64,000 bases of DNA, from positions 285,166 to 349,165 of the forward strand of contig NZ_GL883080.1 in NCBI RefSeq assembly GCF_000204015.1, written 5' to 3'. The stretch comes from Asticcacaulis biprosthecium C19 (lineage in GTDB: Bacteria > Pseudomonadota > Alphaproteobacteria > Caulobacterales > Caulobacteraceae). The translations under genes and the position numbers were made by a program. Shown here piece after piece: positions 7,278 to 16,113 of this stretch; the first letter of the stretch is position 1, and every line of letters begins with the position of its first letter. The notes beneath the pieces are model-generated. The model ran no database searches. It had not been told where the DNA came from and saw only the letters and a list, made by a program, of their open reading frames with translations.

Positions 7278-9148
7278 GCGGCACGTATCCCGTTTAAAAA
7301 GCCATCGGCGGCGGTTTGCAAATCCTGCATCTGCGACGACAGGCGGTGGATCTCGTTCAGGGCCTCGCCAGCCTTGAGCCCGGTATGTCCAGCGATTTTC
7401 GACAAATCTCCGACGGTGGTGCTGATCTCCCGGGCCGAGGTTGCGACCTCTTGCGTCGACTGCGAAATCTCGCCGACGGCGGCAGATTGCTGGCCGGCGG
7501 AATCCAGGATCCCTTGCGAGATTTCCTTCAGCCGCAAAACGCCGTCGGAGACCAAAACCATGACGTCGGCTGCATGCGCCGTCGCCTCCTGCACGCCCCT
7601 GACCTGGAGATTGATTTCCTCCGTCGCCCGGGCGGTTTGCGCCGCCAAAGCCTTGACCTCGGCGGCGACGATGGAAAATCCCCTCCCGGCATCCCCGGCG
7701 CGGGCGGCTTCGATGGTCGCATTCAGCGCCAGGAGATTGGTCTGGGATGTGATCGTGGAAATCAGGCTGACAGCCGTGCCTATGCGCTGTGCTGCCGACT
7801 TCAATTCGTCGACCACGCGCATGGCCGCTTCGGCTTCTACGGCTGCCGTGACGGCGGCGTCGGCGGCTATGTGCGCCTGTGAGGCAATGGTCTGCGACGA
7901 GGCGGACATCTCTTCGGTCGCGCTGGCGACCGACTGCACATTCATGCTGGTCGCCTCCAGTTGCGTTGCTGCCTCGGCGCTGCGCTGCGATGTCGTATCG
8001 GCATCGCTGGTCAGTTCGCTGGCCGAACTGGCAAGGGTTTTCGCAGATTCGGCCAAGCGACCGACGACCGCAACCAACGTCCGCTCGAATTCATCGGCCA
8101 GGTCCAGCATGGCAAGTCGCCGATTGTTGATCGAGGCCTCTTCGGTTTCGTGCTGGATCAGCCGCATCCGTTCCGTCTGCGCCAGAGTTTCCTTGAACGC
8201 CGAGAGCGTTTCAACGATTACACCGGTTTCATGGCGATCGGACTGATAGGGAATGGCCGGCACGGCTTCGCCGCGCGTCAGTTTCTGCATCAGGCTGGAC
8301 AGCACGGAAAGCCGTTTCGCCAGGCCGATGCCGATCAACTGGCTCAGCCCCAGGGCAATTACCAGCGCCAGAAGCGAAAACGCCAGTTGCAGTGACATTG
8401 TCGTTTTCGTCCGGGCGATCCGGGCCTGCAAGAGCGCGGTCAGTTCCGAGTTTCCGCTGGCAAACAGCTCGCCGGTGACCGAAACCAGGCCGGTCCAGGC
8501 GTCTGAACCCTGATCGGTTTCAAAGGTTTTTGCGGCCGCGGCAAACGCAACCAGTTTCGCTTCGAAATCCGCGCCGGGCTTGCTGAAACCGCGCCCCTTG
8601 GCGGAGCGTTCCGCGTCCTCTATCACTTCATCGACAGCCGTCTGGAAGGCGCTCACGTCCACCGCCGCGCCCGACGTGGAATTGCGCAACTTGTAACCTT
8701 CCATGATGACGTCCGGTATATTGGCGGTCACCAGGTACATCATGTAGAAGCTGTCGAGGTCGGGATCCAGCGTCAGGTTCGACCTGTCACCGACCTGATG
8801 GATCAGATCGTGGCCGGACTGCATCAGCGCCTTGCCTCTGGTGTCGCCCAGACCGGCGAGTGCCGCGACGTCCATCATGTCAGGGTTCTTCGCTGCAAAC
8901 GCCTTGGACGCCTCGATATCCGCCGGCATTGCTGCCGCGTCAACCGCGCCCGCGGCAACCATGTTCCACAGCGGGGCTAGGGATGTGGTTCCGGTCACTT
9001 CGCGGTCGGTAAACGTCATGACCGACAGGTGGGCCTGAACCAGGAACCATGCCGTCACGCATACCGGAACCAGGATGATGACGCTGAGGAGGCGCATGCG
9101 CGCAAGGACGCTGAACCTCGCGTTCAGACTATCGAGAGATTGAAACAT
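7274..9148 (-). CDS. Methyl-accepting chemotaxis protein
   Basis: 624 aa. Membrane segments at about 19-38 and 252-273 enclose a roughly 210-residue helical periplasmic region that might be a four-helix sensor. A HAMP domain follows (about 274-327), then the signalling domain with the conserved hairpin tip (TSQTNLLALNATIEAARAG, DAGRGFSIVAAEVKALA). The C-terminus GFLNGIRAA lacks a CheR-binding pentapeptide. The stop overlaps the XRE gene start. The LuxR-type gene lies 250 bp upstream on the same strand. Ligand unknown. Confidence 0.92.
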   Translation of the reverse strand: MFQSLDSLNARFSVLARMRLLSVIILVPVCVTAWFLVQAHLSVMTFTDREVTGTTSLAPLWNMVAAGAVDAAAMPADIEASKAFAAKNPDMMDVAALAGLGDTRGKALMQSGHDLIHQVGDRSNLTLDPDLDSFYMMYLVTANIPDVIMEGYKLRNSTSGAAVDVSAFQTAVDEVIEDAERSAKGRGFSKPGADFEAKLVAFAAAAKTFETDQGSDAWTGLVSVTGELFASGNSELTALLQARIARTKTTMSLQLAFSLLALVIALGLSQLIGIGLAKRLSVLSSLMQKLTRGEAVPAIPYQSDRHETGVIVETLSAFKETLAQTERMRLIQHETEEASINNRRLAMLDLADEFERTLVAVVGRLAESAKTLASSASELTSDADTTSQRSAEAATQLEATSMNVQSVASATEEMSASSQTIASQAHIAADAAVTAAVEAEAAMRVVDELKSAAQRIGTAVSLISTITSQTNLLALNATIEAARAGDAGRGFSIVAAEVKALAAQTARATEEINLQVRGVQEATAHAADVMVLVSDGVLRLKEISQGILDSAGQQSAAVGEISQSTQEVATSAREISTTVGDLSKIAGHTGLKAGEALNEIHRLSSQMQDLQTAADGFLNGIRAA

Positions 9149-9398
9149 TTGCCCCGGTGCCTTTTTGTCGCGTCGGCTTTCATGCTAACGTCGATCTACA
9201 AAAATGGGGTCGAGGGGTTAATCGTTTGTAAAGCGATGATTACGCCGATGTCAGATTCATTTATAGGTATAGCTAACGCTGCATTGACCAGGTATTTTCT
9301 CAGGCTCAGATTGAACCTGCGATTATTCGCAGGAAATTTTATCGCGTGTTCGTGGAGTTGAAAATATCTGCAAATTTTGCGGCAGGGTCGCTTGGTGC

Positions 9399-10142
9399 CT
9401 ATCGAATCAGGTTCAGGCGTAGCGCGTCAGCAATGGCCTGGCTGCGGTTGCGCGCGCCCAGCTTGCGTGTAATCAGCTTCATATAGCTGTTCACGGTTTC
9501 GGTGGTGAGGTCCATCTGCGCCCCGATTTCCTCGCTGGTCATCCCTCTGGAGGCCAATTCCAGGCACGTCGTCTCGCCGGCGGTCAGCCCAATTTGCTGG
9601 TTGAAACCGTTCAGTACCGGCTCGCAGAGATCCTTGTGAATCCGCCGTGAAAACCAGCTCAGTATCGCCATTTCATCGGCGGAAAAAGGCTCGGTCCGCG
9701 CATAGCCGGCCGTTCCATACGGGTCTCCGGCCGAATTCCACTGAGAGAAAATGACGCGCGGCGGGATGTGATGCTGATCCAGCAGACTGACCAGCGCCCG
9801 CACCTCCGGCCTTGCCTTCACCTCCTCCGGCACGTCGAACCAGGACAGATCAGGCCTTTCCACCGTGACGAGCGTCAGCAACGGGTCCGCGCGAACCAAC
9901 CCGGAGGCGTGATATTCCGCAATGCCGGCCTCAGGCATGTCGCTCATCAGCACCATGTTCGCGCCGGTATGGCAATTGTCCAGATCGACGCCGCTGAAGA
10001 AGAAATAGTCGAAGGGAATGACCTTGCGCAGGCTCTCGATGATCGCCCGGTCATAGGCCGGATGACGGGCCCGAAGCTCGGCCAGTTCACCGGTGGCGAA
10101 CTCGCGGGCGGCCAGCAGTCGTGTACGCACATAGGACGGCAT
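9399..10142 (-). CDS. LuxR-family transcriptional regulator
   Basis: 247 aa. The C-terminal GerE-type HTH spans about 180-245: IGLTAGETTCLELASRGMTSEEIGAQMDLTTETVNSYMKLITRKLGARNRSQA. The N-terminal 170 residues (FDYFFFSGVDLDN, DPLLTL) could be an effector domain, but the conserved Trp/Tyr/Asp pattern of acyl-homoserine-lactone binding is not evident. No luxI-type synthase is present in the window. Between its stop and the downstream chemoreceptor start (9149-9398) there is a small perfect hairpin, CCTGCGA/TCGCAGG at 9316-9333. Confidence 0.85.
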   Translation of the reverse strand: MPSYVRTRLLAAREFATGELAELRARHPAYDRAIIESLRKVIPFDYFFFSGVDLDNCHTGANMVLMSDMPEAGIAEYHASGLVRADPLLTLVTVERPDLSWFDVPEEVKARPEVRALVSLLDQHHIPPRVIFSQWNSAGDPYGTAGYARTEPFSADEMAILSWFSRRIHKDLCEPVLNGFNQQIGLTAGETTCLELASRGMTSEEIGAQMDLTTETVNSYMKLITRKLGARNRSQAIADALRLNLIR

Positions 10143-10445
10143 GGCAAGGAGACCGTAGGAAACGAAGCAGGGAGGTCAGTTTTTACAGCTCGGCCGGAAA
10201 AAATGCAAAGGGACGGACCGCCGCCGCCGCCGCTCATACGGTGTGCTGCGGCCGGCCGGCGCGCAGATAGTGTCGTTGCCCGCCCTCAATACTTGCAGCG
10301 GTCGTCGCGATCTCAATCTATACGACTGCGTAAGGCTCCTTTAAGTTGTCGGCAATAAATGTCTCCCATGTTTAGGTAACCGGCTTCGCAGGGATGCCTT
10401 GGCGCCGTTTCGACTGTATTCGCGTTTAAAGCTTCGCTGAAGATT
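10143..10445. other. Intergenic region, no gene seen
   Basis: About 300 bases between divergent genes. It must hold the promoters of the LuxR-type gene and of the small gene at 10446. A GCC trinucleotide run lies near 10219-10233. No lux-box-like dyad was found. Confidence 0.4.
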
Positions 10446-10769
10446 GTGGCGCAAGACCTGGTTGAGTTGTTGATATCGGACCTGGATACTGAGCGTGCGC
10501 CCTTTGAGAGTGTCATCCGCGTCCTGGTCGGCATCAACCGTGCCACATGGCCGACCTTCTATTCCATCCGCCGCATCGAACGGCTTTCCAGCTATGTCGA
10601 GTACAGCGTGATGGGCTATTTCTTTGACTTGCTTGGACAACCCGAACTGGTGGCGCGTCTGTCCCGATTGCTGGAGATGGCGTCCCGGCGCGATACCCAT
10701 CCGCAATTCGTCCTCTCGGGCGACTGCGAAGCCGAACACTTCGGCCATCTGATACCCGCCGCCGCCTGA
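10446..10769 (+). CDS. Hypothetical protein, 107 aa
   Basis: GTG start (10446). Predicted mostly helical (LVELLISDLDTERAPFESVIRVLVGINR, ELVARLSRLLEM), acidic N-terminus, no signal peptide or membrane segment. No family recognised. The coding frame is well spaced between neighbours and has codon usage like them, but an upstream RBS is weak. Could be a small cytosolic partner of the divergent LuxR-type regulator; this is speculation from position only. Confidence 0.45.
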   Translation: MAQDLVELLISDLDTERAPFESVIRVLVGINRATWPTFYSIRRIERLSSYVEYSVMGYFFDLLGQPELVARLSRLLEMASRRDTHPQFVLSGDCEAEHFGHLIPAAA

Positions 10770-10837
10770 CGTTCAGCGGCCGGAGAGGGGGCGCGATTTG
10801 CGGATGCAGGCGGCTTGCCGCTGGAGGCTGGGCCGGC

Positions 10838-11332
10838 TCAGCCGAGGGTGTCCTGAGCGCCAAGCACCTCTTCCAGTTGGGTGAATTGCTCGTCGAACCC
10901 GCTTGTGGCACCGGACACCAGGGCCTCATCGAGCGCTTCCTTTGACGGATAGAGGTCGTGCCAGGTGACCAGGGTCATATCGCCAATGCTTTCAAACGTC
11001 ACCGTCGTGACGGCGCCTTCGTCATCGCCTTCCTCGTTGGTCCAAACGATGCGCGCGTTCGGCACCACATCCAGATACTTGCCGAAGAACGCCATCGGCT
11101 CTCCCATGGCGGGGTGGCTGATCACCAGGCGGTAGCCGCCGCCGGTGCGCACGTCCATCTCGCACGACAATATGGTCATGCCGAACGACTTCGGCGTCCA
11201 CCACCGTTTGAACAATTCGGGATCGCTCCAGGCCTTGAAGACGAGATGCGCAGGACCGTTGACAGTCCGTGTCACGACAAACTCGCGATCGGAGGTCCGT
11301 TCCGCGGTGGTGCGGCTATCTTTGTCGTTCAT
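10838..11332 (-). CDS. SRPBCC (AHSA1-like) domain protein
   Basis: 164 aa. Typical Activator-of-Hsp90-ATPase-like START fold: FVVTRTVNGPAHLVFKAWSDPELFKRWWTPKSFGMTILSCEMDVRTGGGYRLVI, then a C-terminal helix (SGFDEQFTQLEEVL). Proteins of this group bind hydrophobic small molecules and are often encoded directly after an ArsR repressor, exactly as here: the ArsR gene stop overlaps this start by 17 bp. The ligand is not predictable. Confidence 0.9.
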   Translation of the reverse strand: MNDKDSRTTAERTSDREFVVTRTVNGPAHLVFKAWSDPELFKRWWTPKSFGMTILSCEMDVRTGGGYRLVISHPAMGEPMAFFGKYLDVVPNARIVWTNEEGDDEGAVTTVTFESIGDMTLVTWHDLYPSKEALDEALVSGATSGFDEQFTQLEEVLGAQDTLG

Positions 11333-11672
11333 GGTGTCTCTCCTGATGTTTCAATTCTTCGACAATGTCGTCCAGCGCGTCGAACCGTTGCGCCCACATC
11401 TGGCGGTGATGCTCGATCCAGGCCGCTTCTTCCGCCATGGCGCGCCGCCCCAGCCGGCAGGTCCGCACGCGTCCGACCTTTTCCGTCGTGACGAGGCCTG
11501 CCTTTTCCAGAACGCTGACGTGCTTCTTCATGCCGGTCAGCGTCATGTGAAACCGGTCGGCCAAGTCGGTGATCGAGGCGTCCGACCGGCCGAGTTGCTC
11601 CAGCACGCCACGCCGGGTGTGGTCCGACAGCGCGGCGAAGGTGGCATCGATGAGGCGTGAATACTGAACCAT
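11316..11672 (-). CDS. ArsR-family winged-helix repressor
   Basis: 118 aa from an ATG at 11672; much longer in-frame readings upstream are only the antisense of the kinase gene. wHTH ALSDHTRRGVLEQLGRSDASITDLADRFHMTLTGMKKHVSVLEKAGLV, followed by a wing with KVGRVRTCRLG. No metal-binding Cys pair (no CxC in the recognition helix), so it belongs to the non-metal ArsR group paired with SRPBCC proteins. The start codon lies inside a 20-bp perfect dyad at 11663-11682, suggesting autorepression. Confidence 0.92.
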   Translation of the reverse strand: MVQYSRLIDATFAALSDHTRRGVLEQLGRSDASITDLADRFHMTLTGMKKHVSVLEKAGLVTTEKVGRVRTCRLGRRAMAEEAAWIEHHRQMWAQRFDALDDIVEELKHQERHHERQR

Positions 11673-11682
11673 TTGGTTCAGT
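11663..11682. promoter_or_regulatory. Dyad overlapping ArsR start codon, probable autoregulatory operator
   Basis: ACTGAACCATTTGGTTCAGT has perfect 9-bp arms around a 2-bp centre and contains the ArsR ATG on the minus strand. Position and symmetry fit a dimeric winged-helix repressor. Confidence 0.55.
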
Positions 11683-11855
11683 GTATAGCCGATGAGTGGA
11701 TGCAAGGCAAGGGGGCGCATTTCGGGACTGCAAAATGTTACCGGGCGCTGAATTTCGCAATCATTGATTGTGACCCTGGCGTCGCAATTGATTCGCGGGT
11801 TTTTAAGCATTTTACCCCCATCTTGGACGTCGTTGCTCAGCAAGCGAGATGATGT

Positions 11856-14315
11856 ATGCCGAAGTTGCCTAAGCCCGAGAATGAAGACCAAAGGCTTGCG
11901 GCACTGGCAGAGTTGATGATTTTCGATACGCCGCCAGAACCGGCGTTCGACCAACTCACGGAACTGGCAAAGGCCCTCTTCGACGTCCCGATTACCCTCA
12001 TCTCCCTCATCGATGAAGAGCGGCAATGGTTCAAGTCCTGCATCGGCCTGGACGTTGATAGCACGCCACGTGACCTTGCCTTCTGTGATCACGTCATCCG
12101 CAATGACGCCGTAATGATCGTCACCGACGCGAGCTTGGACCCCAGGTTTTTGCACAATCCCTTGGTTACGGGCGCGCCGCATATCCGGTTTTATGCCGGC
12201 GCACCGGTGCGCTACCAAGACGTGCTGATCGGCACGCTGTGCGTTATCGATCGCGTGGCTCGCGCGGATTTCGGGGCGAATGAGGCGCTCAAGCTCGAAA
12301 AGCTGGCGGCGGCGGTGTCGTCTGTCATGGCGATGCGCAAGGACGCCATGGCCAATATCGCCATCATGAGAGCGAGGGAAGAAGACCAAAAGACGCTGGA
12401 ACTTGTCGAAGATATCGCCGGCGTCGGGCAATGGTCCTTCGACGTCAAATCGGGACGCGTCGTCTGGTCCGATCAGGTTTTTCGCATCCATGGCTTGCCG
12501 ATCACCGAAAGTGCGCCGGATTATAGTGACGTGCTCGCACTCTACGATGAAAACGATGCCTCCACTTTGGCCAGACTGGTGGAACGGGCAGCAAAAACCG
12601 GCAAAGGTTATACATTGGAGGCGCGAATACGCCGGCCAAATGGTGCCTTTCGAAATGTCGTCGCGAAGGCCGAGACCCTGCGCGGCGCCGATGGCGACGT
12701 GGAGACCATCCATGGCGTGTTCCAGGACGTTACCGACTACCGGATGGCCACGGAAAAGGCGCGCAAGAGCGAGGCACGCTACAGGCTGCTGGCGTCCAAC
12801 ATGCCCGGCATGCTGGGTCACTGGGACAGCGATTTGAAATGCCGCTTCGCCAACAACGCATATTTGGAATGGTTCGGTAGGACGCCGGACGAACTGATTG
12901 GCGTCCACCTCAAGACCGTGCTTGGCGAAGAGCTTTTCGCGCTGAACGAGCCCTTCATTCGGCGCGCGCTTTCAGGTGAAAAACAAACTTTTGAGCGCGC
13001 AATCTCCAAAGCTAGTGGCGCCTTGGGGTATACCCTGACGCAATACTTGCCGGATTTGGACGAGGACGGGCGGGTTCGGGGCTTTTTTGTGCTCGTGACC
13101 GACATCACTGATCTCAAGCTCAAGGAACTGGCTCTGTCCGACAGCAATGCGCAGTTGATCGCGGCGCGCCATCAGGCCGAGGCAGCCCTCGAAATCAAGG
13201 CCCAGTTTCTGGCGACGATGAGCCACGAAATCCGCACGCCTCTCACGACAATTCTGGGCTATGCTGGCCTGCTGGGCGAACAGGACGACCTGTCGCAAGA
13301 GGCGGCAGCCTTCGTAAAGCGTATCGGCAAGGCGGGACGTACGCTCTTGGCATTGATCAATGACGTGCTTGATGTGTCTCGCCTGGAAGCCGGGCAGGTT
13401 ACCCTCACTCAGCAGGCCGTCAATGTGCACGAACTCGCGCGCGAGCTTGTCGAGCAATTCCAGATGCAGGCGAGCACGCGGAACCTGAAGCTGAACCTTG
13501 ACTATGACGAGGAACTGCCGGAGTGGCAGTTGATCGATGACACCCGTTTGACGCAGGTATTGAACAACCTGGTCGGCAATGCCTGCAAGTTTACGTCCGA
13601 CGGTGTCATTTCAATCTCCATGCGGGCGGTTGAAAACCTGGCGGGCACGCGCATGAGAGTCGAGGTAGGCGATCCGGGGCCGGGTTTGACCACGGAACAG
13701 ACCGGCAAGCTTTTCAAGCGGTTTCAGCAACTCGATGCCGGCATCAACCGCAAACACGGTGGCAGCGGCCTTGGCCTGGCCATCTGTGCCGAGATCATCA
13801 AGCTGATGCAGGGCGAGATTGGTGTCGTCTCATCGGTCACCGCCGGCAGCACCTTCTGGTTTGAAGTTCCCTTGACCATGGCGGCGCCAGTTTATGTCGA
13901 TTCGGAAGAGCCGCATTTTACGGACTATGACATAAGTGATCGTAAGGTCCTTCTGGTTGACGACCATGCGGTCAATCGTCAGATGATAAAGGCACTGATC
14001 CTGCCCTATGCGGCGGAGGTTGCCGAGGCCTGCAATGGAGCCGAGGCTATTGCGCAGTGCCAGACCTCGAGATTCGACCTGGTGTTTATGGATATCCAGA
14101 TGCCTGAGATTGACGGCGTGGCAGCCACAAAGGCCATACGCGCGACCTGTCCGTTCAACGCCGACACGCCGATCGTGGCCCTGACGGCCATGACGAAAAG
14201 CCGTTTGCCCGATGACTATTCCGAGAGCCTGTTCACCCAGGTGCTCGCCAAGCCTATAGATCCCCGGAAATTCCACTCGGTGCTGGCCGCGCTGCCGGCA
14301 CGCGCTTCCGCTTAG
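11856..14315 (+). CDS. Hybrid sensor histidine kinase (GAF-PAS-PAS-HisKA-HATPase-REC)
   Basis: 819 aa, no membrane segment, so cytosolic. GAF at about 10-160, PAS at about 180-297 (ending VFQDVTDYR), second PAS about 303-425, HisKA with phospho-acceptor H457 (FLATMSHEIRTPL), HATPase_c with N-box NLVGNACKF (571-579) and GSGLGL (636-641), and a C-terminal receiver (about 696-815) with acidic pair D702/D703, phospho-acceptor D746 (VFMDIQMPEIDG) and K799. The G1 box reads DPGPGL instead of DTGxGI/L. Followed after 21 bp by a single-receiver gene and then a double-receiver gene, forming a signalling operon with no DNA-binding output. A multistep phosphorelay is inferred. Confidence 0.92.
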   Translation: MPKLPKPENEDQRLAALAELMIFDTPPEPAFDQLTELAKALFDVPITLISLIDEERQWFKSCIGLDVDSTPRDLAFCDHVIRNDAVMIVTDASLDPRFLHNPLVTGAPHIRFYAGAPVRYQDVLIGTLCVIDRVARADFGANEALKLEKLAAAVSSVMAMRKDAMANIAIMRAREEDQKTLELVEDIAGVGQWSFDVKSGRVVWSDQVFRIHGLPITESAPDYSDVLALYDENDASTLARLVERAAKTGKGYTLEARIRRPNGAFRNVVAKAETLRGADGDVETIHGVFQDVTDYRMATEKARKSEARYRLLASNMPGMLGHWDSDLKCRFANNAYLEWFGRTPDELIGVHLKTVLGEELFALNEPFIRRALSGEKQTFERAISKASGALGYTLTQYLPDLDEDGRVRGFFVLVTDITDLKLKELALSDSNAQLIAARHQAEAALEIKAQFLATMSHEIRTPLTTILGYAGLLGEQDDLSQEAAAFVKRIGKAGRTLLALINDVLDVSRLEAGQVTLTQQAVNVHELARELVEQFQMQASTRNLKLNLDYDEELPEWQLIDDTRLTQVLNNLVGNACKFTSDGVISISMRAVENLAGTRMRVEVGDPGPGLTTEQTGKLFKRFQQLDAGINRKHGGSGLGLAICAEIIKLMQGEIGVVSSVTAGSTFWFEVPLTMAAPVYVDSEEPHFTDYDISDRKVLLVDDHAVNRQMIKALILPYAAEVAEACNGAEAIAQCQTSRFDLVFMDIQMPEIDGVAATKAIRATCPFNADTPIVALTAMTKSRLPDDYSESLFTQVLAKPIDPRKFHSVLAALPARASA

Positions 14316-14336
14316 AATCCAATCGAAGGTCATCCC

Positions 14337-14771
14337 ATGAAGCTGTCATCAGCCTCGCCCGCTAAGCGCAACATTCTCGTCGTGGAAGATGACGACGATA
14401 TCCAGTCCCTCCTGAAGCACATCCTCAAGCGCGATGGTTACGACGTGACCTGTGCCGACAGTGGCATGACAGCGCTCGGTGCCATGGCGCAATCGATCCC
14501 GGATTTGATCCTGCTCGACATGGCCATGCCTGACATGGACGGTCTGAGCTTTCTGAAGCGCCGCGCCCAATTCCCGGAATTCCGTGTTATTCCCGTTATC
14601 TGTGTCACAGCGCGCGATCGCAACACAGACGTTATGGCCGCGATAGAGATGGGCGCGGACCACTATGTCACAAAGCCCTTCGACAATGCGAAACTGCTGG
14701 CAAGCATTGCCCGCCTCATGCCCAAAACCTCAAGTCTAAGCGCCGAGGTCCGTGCCGTTGTCTGGAAATAG
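14337..14771 (+). CDS. Single-domain response regulator
   Basis: 144 aa, one receiver domain. Acidic residues E17/D18/D19, phospho-acceptor D61 (LILLDMAMPDMDG), T at CVTA, and the KPF lysine near residue 113. No output domain. Probably receives phosphate from the hybrid kinase encoded 21 bp upstream and may pass it on or act by protein contact. Its 3' end overlaps the following gene if that gene uses its GTG start. Confidence 0.9.
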   Translation: MKLSSASPAKRNILVVEDDDDIQSLLKHILKRDGYDVTCADSGMTALGAMAQSIPDLILLDMAMPDMDGLSFLKRRAQFPEFRVIPVICVTARDRNTDVMAAIEMGADHYVTKPFDNAKLLASIARLMPKTSSLSAEVRAVVWK

Positions 14772-15582
14772 TTTGCTCGCGACGCATTCAATGCCGCAAA
14801 TGACCGCGCTCGTGCTCGAGGATAGCCAAACCCAGGCCAATATCATCACCCGCATGCTGGGCGCTGTCGGCTGGTCAGCCCTGCATTGCCACTCTGCGGC
14901 CGAAGCGTTTGAAATCCTTAAAACCGTCAGCGTCGAAGCCTTGTTCATCGACGTCTTCTGTGGGGTTCAAAATACACTCGGCCTACTGCCACAGTTTCGG
15001 CGGATGGCACCGAAAGCAGTCGTGGCGGTGATGACCGCGGGCTCGTCTTTGGAAAGCATCGACGTAACCCTTGACAATGCACGTAAGGCCAGAGCGGACT
15101 ACGTCCTGCGCAAGCCCTTCGGCGAGGCAAAGGTCAGGGAAATCCTTCAGCAGGCCAAGGGGGACGACACCCTCTCAGGTCGGCGAAAGCACATACTGAT
15201 TGTCGATGACAGCATGACCGTGCGCAGCTTGACGAAAGCCATTTTCGAAGGCGCTGGCTATCGCACGTCCCTGGCAAGCAGCATGGAGGAAGCCTTCAAA
15301 AACCCCGACATCGCTCATATTGACCTGGCCCTGTGCGATGTTTTCATGCCCGGCATGGGGGGCTTAAAAGGTATGCGCTACATCAAAAAGGTATGGCCGC
15401 ACGTCAAGATCATAGGGATGTCAGCCGGCGCCGGTGCCTATGTCAGCGACGCGGAGGCTCTAAACGCTGCGCGCGAACTCGGATCTGATGGCCAGATATA
15501 CAAACCGTTCGCGGCGGAAGCGCTCCTGGAACTTACGGGGCTCGTCCTTAACCCCGAAGTGATTGCCGAATATTTGGACTAG
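14752..15582 (+). CDS. Tandem double-receiver response regulator
   Basis: 276 aa with two CheY-like receivers and no other domain. Domain 1 (about 17-135) has D67 (LFIDVF) and K121 (LRKPFG); domain 2 (about 146-265) has VDDS at 151-154, D196 (LCDVFMPGMGG) and YKPF. In domain 1 the acidic pair is ED (23-24). The GTG start overlaps the previous gene by 20 bp and has GAGG upstream; an ATG at 14791 is an alternative. Third gene of the kinase operon. Tandem receivers without output are seen in phosphorelay hubs or phosphate sinks; which applies is unknown. Confidence 0.85.
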   Translation: MPLSGNSLLATHSMPQMTALVLEDSQTQANIITRMLGAVGWSALHCHSAAEAFEILKTVSVEALFIDVFCGVQNTLGLLPQFRRMAPKAVVAVMTAGSSLESIDVTLDNARKARADYVLRKPFGEAKVREILQQAKGDDTLSGRRKHILIVDDSMTVRSLTKAIFEGAGYRTSLASSMEEAFKNPDIAHIDLALCDVFMPGMGGLKGMRYIKKVWPHVKIIGMSAGAGAYVSDAEALNAARELGSDGQIYKPFAAEALLELTGLVLNPEVIAEYLD

Positions 15583-16113
15583 GCTGGCCCAACGTCAAAA
15601 GCGATTGTACCAGGTCACACGCCGCGCGTGCCGTCCAAGCAGATCGCGCCCAGGCGCACCCCCTCGGAAAACCCGGAATATGCCAGCTAGCGCGCTATGG
15701 GATTTAGCAGAATTGGGATTCCCAAATCAGCGGCATTTTGATTCAATGTCCTCCAACGTTGGCAGCGATGGGTCGACCCTTATCCATGGATTTGCGTGAG
15801 CGGGCGATAGCTCGTGTTGAGGGGGGCGAAACGACGCGGTGCGTGGGCAAAGCGCTAAATATAGCGCCGTCTAGATCGTTATGACTTTAGGTGGAACTAA
15901 GATCATCCCTTCTTCTCCTCCCTACGAAGTTGGGAGGGGGACCGTGAAGCGGTGGAGGGGTACCTTATACGCTACGACGGCTTGTTTCCGCTATCCTATC
16001 CACAATTTCGCATAACAGCGTTTGTAATTGGCGCAGAAGCCGCGTGCCGTGCCAGTCTGGACCGTAGCAAGCCTGCCGCCATGCGGCCCGCCCGCGCCCG
16101 GAAAGGGACGAAA
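15583..16113. other. Gene-free region with a palindromic repeat
   Basis: About 530 bases. No reading frame is convincing. Positions 15905-15966 hold a repeat-like stretch (CTCCTCCCTACGAAGTTGGG, then AAGCGGTGGAGGGGTA) resembling the element ending at 28308. The last part holds the promoter and an AAAGGGACG ribosome-binding site of the gene at 16114. Confidence 0.5.

Noticed and set aside
11316-12908. 530-codon open frame on the minus strand over the ArsR gene and beyond
   Set aside because: Only the last 118 codons look like protein (ArsR). The remainder is the antisense of the hybrid kinase gene, whose domains are unmistakable.
15563-15799. 78-codon frame after the double-receiver gene
   Set aside because: Overlaps the 3' end of a real gene, has an Arg/Pro-rich composition and no RBS.
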